A stretch of DNA of 64,000 bases from Colocasia esculenta (lineage: Eukaryota > Streptophyta > Magnoliopsida > Alismatales > Araceae), in NCBI GenBank assembly GCA_014218235.1, contig CM024755.1, forward strand, positions 166,711,941-166,775,940, given 5' to 3'. The first letter of the stretch is position 1; each line of letters starts with the position of its first letter. The notes beneath the pieces were generated by a model. That model had not been told where the DNA came from. It searched no databases and saw only the letters and a list, made by a program, of their open reading frames with translations. A program made the position numbers and the translations under genes. Below are positions 55,920-64,000 of the stretch, piece after piece.

Positions 55920-57617
55920 TTACAAATTGCACATGCCTAGTTCTCTTCTAAGATATGTAAATCTCTCTTCAGGTAAGACTTTTGTAAAGATATCTGATAA
56001 CTGATTTTGGGTATCTACAAATGAAATCATAATGTTACCATTAGCTACATGATCTCTAATAAAATCATATCTGACCTCTATATATTTCATCTTGGAGTGT
56101 TGTACTGGATTTTTCATGAGATTTATTGCACTTGTGTTGTCACACAGCAGCGGGATGGTCTTAATGTGCAATCCATAGTCTTCAAGCTGTTGTTTGATCC
56201 ATAGGAGTTGAGTGCAACAGCTTCCAGCAGCTACATATTCAGCTTCAGTTGTTGATAGTGCCACTGAATTTTGCTTCTTTGAAGACCAGGAGATTAAATT
56301 GACAACTACCACTGGTGCTTTTTCTATCTACTTTGCATCCAGCACAGTCAGCATCTGAATAACCAATTAAACTAGTTTCACAAAATTTATGATACCATAG
56401 ACCTAAGTTATAAGTATTGGCTAAATATCTAAACAACCTCTTAACAGATATTAAATGAGATTCCTTAGGATCAGATTGATACCTTGCACATATACATACA
56501 CTAAATAGAATATCAGGTCTACTAGCTGTTAAATAAAGCAATGACCCAATTATACCTCTATAAAGTTTCTGATCAACTTTCTTACCTTCCTTATCACTGT
56601 CTGACCTGGTGGATGTGCTCATTGGAGTGGACAATGGTTTAGCATTGTCAAAACTGAATTTCTTCAATAGTTCCTTGGTGTATTTTGCATGACAAATGTG
56701 TGTGCCTTCATTGCTTTGCTTGATTTGTAATCCAAGGAAGTAGTTGAGTTCTCCCATCATGCTCATTTCAAATTCTCCCTGTATGAGCTTCTCAAAATAC
56801 TTGCACAAGGATTCATCAGTGGATCTAAATATAATATCATCTACATAAATTTATACAAGTAATATATTTTTGATATTTGATTTAATAAACAATGTGTTAT
56901 CTACTTGTCCTATAATAAAATCATGATTTAGTAAGAATGCACTAAGTCTTTCATACCATGCTCTAGGTGCTTGTTTTAAACCATATAATGCTTTATGCAA
57001 TTTAAAAACATGATTTGGAAAATCTAAACCATCAAAACCAGGAGGCTGTTCCACATAGACTTCCTCCTTTATATAACCATTCAAAAATGTTGATTTAACA
57101 TCTATTTGAAAAAGTTTTAAATCTAATGCAGATGCATATGCAAGTAATATTCGAATAGCCTCTAGTCTAGCCACTGGTGCATAGGTTTCATCAAAGTCTA
57201 TGCCTTCCTCTTGGAATAGCCTTGAGCAACCAGTCTGACCTTATTTCTAGTGATAGCACCAGCTTCATCCAATTTGTTCCTGAACACCCATTTGGTGCCA
57301 ATCACAGGATGATCTGATGGTCTCAGAACAAGGAACCAAATTTGATTTCTCCTGAACTGATTAAGTTCATCTTACATGGCTAGAATCCAAGATTCATCAG
57401 ACAGTGCTTCATTGACTGTCTTCGACTCTATTTGAGATACAAATGCTAAATAATCACAGGGAATGATATTACCTCTTGTTCTTACCCCAACTGATGAATC
57501 TCCAATGATGTTATTAATAGGGTGATCCTTTTGTACCTCCATTCCTTTGGAAGATCATCATGGATAATATCCTTCTTTTGCAGTTCTTCCAAGGGTGGAT
57601 CTTCAACATCCTTGATG
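55920..57617 (-). pseudogene. copia RT-RNase H of X1
   Basis: It reads from 57617: IGTKWVFRNKLDEAGAITRN, RLVAQGYS, then LEAIRILLAYASALDLKLFQ, DVKSTFLNG, LHKALYGLKQAPRAWYERL, the catalytic IYVDDIIF (YVDD codons at 56836-56847) and NYFLGLQI. RNase H shows YSDADCAG, DRKSTSG, LSTTEAEYVA and the C-terminus RRELGMCNL with the stop at 55920. Frameshifts at about 56300 and 57180-57240 and a TAA just before YVDD show decay. The SIRE lineage is indicated by the downstream env-like ORF and LTR type. Confidence 0.88.
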
Positions 57618-57622
57618 GTAGA

Positions 57623-60460
57623 TGTAGACACGCGAATTTGACTCCACCGCGGGCAAATTTCATATTGCGCCATAATGCCACAAATGGCCCTCTTTTTTGC
57701 CTTGCAAGAGTAGTTTTCCCCATCATTTAGGGTCTCCCCATCTTTCCCCGGTGCTTCCCCTCCATTTCCATGGGCCCTCGGGGATTATAGGCATCAAATT
57801 CATGTCGCGACGGGTATGGGGGATGCATTCTGAAAGGTGTACAGGATACTGGACGCTATTCAAACCTTAACACGACGGCTCTAACAGGAGCGACCTTAAC
57901 GCGACGGCTTCAGTGGGCGTGACCTTAACGTGACGGTCATGCAGGGCGCAACCATGAAATTTGCATCGCGCATGCCGGACACGTTTATTAGCACATGCCT
58001 AAAAGCAATTGCGTCCAATCCGTTGGACGCGATTTGAAAGTCAAATGACAAGACGTCGCATTTAAGAGGCCCACGCCTGTAATCATGGAAAAATCCTAAA
58101 ATCGCGTCCTCTAAGGACACCGCGATTAAAAGGTCAACACCTAACGCCTACGGCTGCGGCCGACGCATTTATGAACCCTGTTGCCTCGAGATCATGCAAA
58201 GTGTAATCGCGTCGGCCATAGCCGCCGCGTTTCAAGTCGCGTCGGCCACAACCGCCGCGTTTCAAGTCGCGGTGACCGGACCCGACATGATTTCAAGACA
58301 TGGTTGCAGGCTATGATCATCATGCGCCTGTCACATCAATTTGACTTTCTTAATCGCGGCAGCCTCCCCGGACGCGATTCAAGCTTATGGTCGCGGTGCC
58401 CATGGCCGATGCGATTCAAGCATCCAGTGCCTATAAATAGACCCTCGAGGGTCACTATTTCAACAACTTCTCTCCACCCCTGCGGAGCCCTGCCAGATTC
58501 TTCCCGCGACTTCCCCCTCTACGGTAAAGCCCCTGTCGGACCGGCGGCTCGACGCCCTCCTTCCCCGAAGATCGGAGCGCCATTTCCTCCACGTGCATCG
58601 GAGCGGGACGTGGGAAGCTTCTTCCTCTTCCTCCGTCCATTCAATCGGCAGCGCCGCCGCGCCATTCGTCATTTGGGGAAGCACCTCCTTCTCCCTTTTC
58701 TTATTTGTTCTTTTTATCACTCCCTCCGGGCCCCACGTGGCTCTTCTATACTCTTTTTTTATACACACACACACGCATGCATACAACACACACACACACA
58801 CACACCTACTTTAGGGGTTTAAAAGCCACCATCCGGTAAATCATTCCCCATGCCCTTCATTTCATATATTCTTTATTTTTAGAATTATATACTACACATG
58901 TGGCTAATCCCCTTTTCTCTTCTTTATCCTTTTCTTTGTCAGGGTAATTAAACGAGGAAAATGCCCTCTACCATGGTCGACCGTGCTCGTAGAGGAAGAA
59001 AGGACCCACATCCCTCGCACAATCTCCCTACGCTCGTAATCAAACGAGGAAAACACCCTCTACCACGGCCGGCCATGCTCATAGAGGAAGAAAGGACCCA
59101 CATCCCCCGCGCAATCTCCCCACGCTCCAACAGGTATTCCACGTGATCACTCCTCCATCTCGCACCCCTCGCTGTGCGTCTCCATTCGGCACCCTCGTGT
59201 GCCTGGCGATCACGATCTTTTTATTTTCCGTATTTTTCCGCTTTCCACTCAATATCCACACACCACACTTTTTATTTTCCGTATTTTCCTGCGTGCCTCG
59301 GATATCTCCCCGAAGGAGAGATTTTCGTTACCTACAAGTTGGCGATCATGGTGGGACCTCTTTTTGCGATTTCCTTTTGATTACCCTCCTCCCTTCGTGC
59401 CCCACGTGTCACTCTTCTCTTATATTTATTTTATACTTTGCAAACATGCTGTGTGTTTAATTTCATTTATTTCCTGTACATCTTTCCTGTCGTTTCCTGC
59501 TTTCTTTGTTGTTCTCGGGCTGCCTTTAGAATCGCGTCCAAAGCAGAGGACGCGATTCAGTTTTATTGTCGTGGCGGCTAAGGCCGGCGCGTTCAGCTTT
59601 GTGTCACGACGGTCAAGGTTGACGTGTTCTTAGTATCGCGGCGGGTAGGTCCGACGTGTTTATGTATCTATTAGCTTTTTAGTTTCTGTACATCTCCCCG
59701 TTATTTCCCTGTATATCTTCCCTGCTTATTACTTTCTTTTTTGTTTCTCGAGTTGCCTCTGGAATCGCGTCCTAAGCAGCAGACGCGATTCAGTCTTATT
59801 GTCACGGCGGCCGAGGCTGATGCGTCTTGCTTTCCTGTCGCGGCGGCTTAGGCCGACACTTTTCTGTTGTCGCGGCGGCCGAAGCCGACGCATTTATGTT
59901 TATATTGTTATTTACGCTGCGGCCAGAGCCGATGTGTTTATGTCTGACATTGACTGTCCACAGGGACCGGACGCGTTGTTGATAGCCTTCTGTGGCTCTC
60001 AGTTCCGCGTCCAGGTGACGGGACACGATTAAGTCAAATAGCAGTTGCTGTATCGGATGCAATTTGACTTACTGTCTAAACACGCCCCTTTTGCTGCCAT
60101 TTTTGCTATAAACTGCTGCATATAGGGCATTTTGCATCGGTCGGAGGACCTCCTTCCCTCATATCCTAGGCTCCACACACCCTTCTGGTGAAGGCAAGCT
60201 CTCCATTGGGCATTCCGTCCCTTTGGACTAGCGAACCTTCTCCCGGAACGCCATAAGTCTCCGTACCCCGTGGATTCCCTCACGGCGGACCGAGCTGGTT
60301 GTACCCCTCCGTTGACCTGGGTTAGACATCCTATTGCGTCGTGAGAGGTGATTCTAGTTGGACCTAAAGTATCCATATTCTACCCAACTAGGATCTCACC
60401 TGGAGTGACACAACATTTTCAATCCATCTAATAATTGTGAAACTCCTAAAAACAGCGTAA
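57623..60460 (+). mobile_element. LTR/leader of element G
   Basis: The TATA (CCTATAAATAGACC, 58430-58443) divides a U3-like part from a long transcribed part. Both hold motifs such as ATCGCGTCC, GGACGCGATT and GTCGCGGCGGCC...GACGCG. Two nearly identical blocks lie at 58955-59025 and 59040-59105 (AAACGAGGAAAAY.CCCTCTACCA). There is no gene I can support. An LTR length of about 2.8 kb is a guess. Confidence 0.5.
58763..58803. repeat. CA microsatellite
   Basis: Two (AC)n runs separated by GCATGCATACA, within the leader of G. Confidence 0.9.
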
Positions 60461-60539
60461 GCATCACAACTTGTTTGAACCATATTGCTTGACATAATCT
60501 CTGTTCAACTTGTTTGTTTGCTTGCTTGTTTTATAAAAA

Positions 60540-61427
60540 ATGGACCAATATTATCTTGCCGATTTTTATCATGAGGACTATGAGGATAATGTTAGATCCC
60601 CATCTTTTCAATCCCAAGTCCGTCCATCTCACCACCGTGAGGGACAACCTTCTACTTCCTATGGTTATGTGCACACACCGCACACTAACCAATTTGATGC
60701 CCCCTCACATTTACCTCCAATCAGAACCTGACGAGAGTCTTCCCCCCACCAAGACTCCAAAGTCTAAACTGTCCTGCATGCAATCGATCAGCTCACCCCT
60801 CAACAATTAAATTTGATTCAATCTTTGGTTGAGGGTGTGACTCCTTCTCCCTCTCCTTCCCATAGGCACCCACCTTTGTACATTCCGGCGACTTCGCCAC
60901 ATACCCCTGTACATTCTCCATCACCTCGGCCCCCTGGCCAATTGCACTCTTGTGCTCCGATCCGTACGGACCACCCCTTAAGAAGGCCCACTAATTCAAG
61001 GCCACCCCCATGTACTCCCTCATATGCCCAGCAGCAACCCACTCCACTCCAGAATGCTATTCTCCACAAATTGAATGATCTGGAGAATCAAATCAATAAG
61101 CTTTCCAATCCCATGGGTGACCCCATCGCTGCCATGCCGGCTCTCCCTCAAATTTACATACATCCTTCGGAGATGCCAACGTACCGACTGTACAATGGCA
61201 CGGGTAACCCCTACCTTCATGTCAAGGAATTCCTCTATGAGTCTTCTCGTTGGCAGCGAGATCCCATCACCTTGGCATATTTATTTAGAAAGTCTCTTGA
61301 CGGTCCTGCACTCGAATGGTTCTACTCTCTAGAGCCAAGTGAGACAGGAGACTTCTGCATCCTCCACAAGAAATTCCTTCAGAGGTACAAAGACCGCGTC
61401 AGCCCCTATCTCTCTATCTCTAATTGA
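60540..61427 (+). pseudogene. gag of element G, N-terminal part
   Basis: Starts at ATG 60540 (MDQYYLADFYHEDYED). It has a +1 shift near 60690 and a return to the first frame near 60780, then runs to 61427. A Pro-rich region is followed by a helix (LHKLNDLENQINKLSN) and the gag domain (PTYRLYNGTGNPYLHVKEFL, LAYLFRKSLDGPALEWFYSL, FLQRYKDRVSPYL). It ends where the LINE begins, and gag resumes at 63884. Frame breaks make it a pseudogene. Confidence 0.75.
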
Positions 61428-61429
61428 AC

Positions 61430-63882
61430 CCCTCCTTTCTAATTGCTGGTTTTCTGTGTTATTGAATGGTGAAATCCATGGCTATTTCAAGTCTACGAGA
61501 GGTCTCCGCCAGGGAGATCCTCTTGCACCAGCACTGTTTATTCTTGCTGAGGAAGCGTTAAGTAGGGGGCTCAGCTCCTTATTCTATCGCAGCAATGGTG
61601 GAGCATTCCAAACTCTTCAAAGATGTCCTCTTGTATCACACTTACTATTTGCTGATGACATGCTTATTTTTTCCAATGGTTCTGTTAGACATATCAGGCG
61701 TCTTATGAATTTTCTAAGGGCATGCGAGGGTTCCTCGGGTCAGCTCATTAATGTGGCTAAAAGCTCTTTCATTGTGGCGGATAAAGCTCCTGTTTCTCTC
61801 AGTAGATCTATAGCTGATATCACGGGCTTTGTTTAGGCCAAGCTGCTTATCAAATATTTGGGTGTATCGCTTTTTTTTGGAAGGAGGAGGCCTTACTATT
61901 TCTCACATATCCTTGCCAAAACCGCTGCTAATATGCAAACCTGGAAATCGAGTTTTCTTTCTTCTGGCAGGTGGCTTATTCTTATAAGACATGTTTTGTC
62001 TGCTCTGCCTATTTACACGATGTCATCTCAGGCTATTCCAACTACTGTCATGAAGTCTTTCCACAGAATGCTGGCCAATTTCTTCTGGGGCTCTTATGAT
62101 GGTTCACCTAAAAAACACTGGAAATCTTGGGATATTATTTCCCAACCAAAAGAGTGTGGAGGTCTGGGGGTTCTCAATCTCTCCCAAATGCAACTTGCTT
62201 TGAAGACAAAAATGCTTTGGAGGGCGATTTCTGGCAATTCTCTTTGGGGTACCTTCTTTCAGGCAAAGCACTTATATCACTCTCACTACTCCACTACTTC
62301 TTTTCATTTGTTGACTGCCTCGGATAGAAGATTGTGGCAACACGCCTCTCGGTTGATTGCACCAAATCATCGGGTTATGGTGAAAGGTCTAGATTCTCAA
62401 GCCAGATTTTGGTTGGATATTTGGACTAGATCGGCTCCTCTTAGGTGCTTTTTACTTGATCAAGTTTGGTTTAATCTCCCTGACAAATGGTGGTCTATTA
62501 ACCAGGTGATATCTGATCCCACTTGCCATCATATTCATATTGCTCAGCAGTTTTGCCCTCCCTCCCTCCTCGGTCACATTTTTGCTTTTAATGGTGGTCT
62601 TGATAAGTGGATTTGGTGTCCCACTACTAATGGTGATTTTTCCACAAGTTTTGTCCGCAAACTTCTTCAAGGTGCCCCAAGGTATGGCTGGTCCAAAATT
62701 TGGAGTCCCCATGTCCCGATTAAGTGGTCGGTTTTTGCCTGGAGAATGGTACGTGGTTGTGTACCTACTGATGACGTTATATCCAGCTGTGGTATTCCGT
62801 TATGCTCAATGTGCTCCTACTGCCGTGGCCCTCACAGTGAAACTGGTGTTCATCTTTTCTTCCATGGGGAAGTGGCGACTGAAGTTTGGTCAAGCTTGTT
62901 TTATTTTCTGAATTTCTGCAACAGACCTATTACTAATGCTTCTCATGGTGTCATTCACTATATTTCTGGTCTGCATTGTTCTACATCTTGGGGACATTTG
63001 TCTAGACATATGTTTCTGGCAGCCATATGGGAGATTTGGTGTAGCCGCAACAGAGCCAGATTTGACTCTCAGCCCATGGCGGCCCGTCAGATTTTGTATA
63101 GAGTTATGGTGGCTGTTTCTGATTCCCTCAAAATTTTTCCTTTCCGTATTGCGGATCTATCCACTTCTCACAGGCGTCTCCTCCAGCAATGGGGTATCAC
63201 CCTTCAGGTGCCTGCGCCTCTATCCCCTCAGATTGTCAGATGGTTCCTGCCCCCACCTGGGAGACTGAAACTCAATGTTGATGGTGCTTACAAAATTACT
63301 TCTAGTATTGCTGCCGGTGGAGGAATTCTTAGGAATGATCTGGGTGAGATTATGTTTGCTTTTGCTGCAAGATATCCTGGTGTTCATTCAAGTCTTGAAG
63401 TTGAGGCTCTTGCTCTTCGAAATGGAATATTATTGTGCTATGAAAGGGGTTTCTCAGAGTTTCTTATTGAGAGTGATTCTTTGGTGCTGGTGCAAATCAT
63501 GAAGGGTCAATATTCCTGGCCTTGGCGTCTCTCCATTGCCATTCAAGATGTTCTCCATCGTTGTCAGGATTTACATGTTTCTTTTAGTCATATTTACCGG
63601 GAGGCTAATCAGGTGGCTGATAGTCTTGCTAGTCATGGTTGTACTATTTCTAATTCTTGTATTGTCTGGTCTTCTTGGGCCGACCTTCCTTCTTCTGTAA
63701 AGGGACCCTATCGCCTTGATAAGATGGGGTTCCCTTCCATCAGGCCCTGACTATCCTTTGTAATGTTTTCGATATTATATAAAATTTCTGATAGGTGTGT
63801 GGTGGTGGAGTGACTTACTCATCCCTTCTCTGAAGGGGTGAGCACTCTCCTACTCCCCTATTAGATAATTAAAAAAAAAAAA
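61430..63882 (+). mobile_element. 5'-truncated plant LINE (L1 type)
   Basis: The element contains only the C-terminal half of ORF2, a short 3' UTR and a 12-A tail (63871-63882). The sequence on both sides is gag of element G, so it is an insertion in G. No target duplication could be seen. The left boundary is approximate. Confidence 0.82.
61438..63750 (+). pseudogene. LINE ORF2: RT C-terminus, zf-RVT, RNase H
   Basis: The frame lacks a start because of 5' truncation. RT motifs are FSVLLNGEIHGYFKSTRGLR, QGDPLAPALF and LLFADDMLIF (catalytic Asp pair), followed by LGVSLFF. Next is the zf-RVT region (WSVFAWRMVRGCVPTDD, CSYCRGPHSETGVHLFF). A C-terminal RNase H follows (LKLNVDGAYK, GGILRN, ALRNGILLCYERGFSEFLIE, HIYREANQVADSLA). 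A single TAG at 61834-61836 interrupts it; otherwise it is open for 638 codons to 63750. It is relatively young compared with its surroundings. Confidence 0.9.
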
Positions 63883-64000
63883 GATGAGGGCCGATGAGGA
63901 ATTTGCACAATTTGCTGACCGTTGGAGGTCAATGGCCACTCAAATGAAACATGTGCTCTCGGAGTCGGAGCAAGTCAAAATCATTATTTCCAACTCCACT
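63883..64000 (+). pseudogene. gag of element G, continuation after the LINE
   Basis: MRADEEFAQFADRWRSMATQ and following residues (63884 onwards) match the segment after the gag core of Ogre/Tat elements (FAQRWR). It is open to the window edge. Confidence 0.75.

Larger units (their letters stand above)
44989..57622 (-). mobile_element. SIRE-lineage copia element X1, 3' half
   Basis: On the minus strand it reads RT/RNase H (55920-57617), env-like ORF (47463-55546, split twice), polypurine tracts (about 47269-47282 and 47383-47395) and the 3' LTR (44989-47268). The 5' half is cut at 57623, where element G begins with TGTAGACACG. The rest of X1 is presumably beyond the window. Two solo LTRs of the same lineage are nested in it. 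Confidence 0.88.
57623..64000 (+). mobile_element. Ty3/gypsy element G, 5' part
   Basis: It begins TGTAGACACGCG inside the pol of X1 and extends beyond the window. It contains a TATA box at 58431-58440, a 2-kb CG-motif-rich LTR/leader, and gag from 60540. The gag type (YRLYNGTGNPYLHVKEF, LDGPALEWFYSLEPS) resembles the Ogre branch of the Tat lineage. The LTR end and PBS are not identified. A LINE splits gag. Confidence 0.65.

Overview
This is plant (angiosperm) nuclear DNA from a repeat-rich genome. The evidence is spliced genes with GT/AG introns, a plant-specific 60S acidic ribosomal protein (P3), and nested LTR retrotransposons of typical plant lineages: Ty1/copia SIRE (Maximus) and Ty3/gypsy Tat. 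There are also a plant LINE, hAT-type and PIF/Harbinger DNA elements. I cannot name the species from the sequence. There is no sign of bacterial or organellar DNA.

Layout. 1-2935: 3' end of a SIRE-lineage copia element (+), with an envelope-like ORF, two polypurine tracts and a 2.05-kb LTR. 2936-5695: deleted Tat element B (-). 5696-5848: scrap of a SIRE LTR end. 5849-6629: unassigned sequence that was once directly upstream of the P3 gene. 6638-18722: a small hAT-type element (8-bp duplication GTTTCATC) split by an 11.7-kb Tat element C (LTRs 6915-7499 and 18048-18631). C carries its own insertions: a hAT-type MITE inside the integrase (12167-12678) and a solo LTR (14487-16288, duplication GGCTT) inside an antisense gene.

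18961-25944: the P3 gene, the only cellular gene in the window. It has two exons separated by a 6.6-kb intron filled with an LTR remnant, a 1.5-kb hAT-type element (duplication GTAAGGTC) and PIF/Harbinger genes. 27196-37219: Tat element D, complete from LTR to LTR, with a perfect ATATT duplication; its coding region is broken by frameshifts and stops. 37225-41195: relic of a hAT transposase gene. 41196-44988: unassigned DNA and an LTR-like GC-motif region.

44989-57622: a SIRE element X1 on the minus strand (pol, env-like ORF, 3' LTR). Two solo LTRs of the same lineage (47609-49838, duplication TTCTG; 51330-53484, duplication GATAT) sit in its env-like ORF. Removing either one keeps the frame. 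57623-64000: a gypsy element G (long leader and gag) whose gag is split by a 5'-truncated LINE (about 61430-63882).

Coordinated features. The Tat elements encode gag, protease, RT with two RNase H domains, and integrase on one strand. On the opposite strand, between integrase and 3' LTR, they carry a separate gene of the 'putative gypsy type transposon' kind, with its own TATA box and at least one intron. The SIRE LTRs share arrays built from an approximately 20-bp AACGA(C/T)TT monomer. In two different LTRs the array has an identical 59-bp higher-order period.
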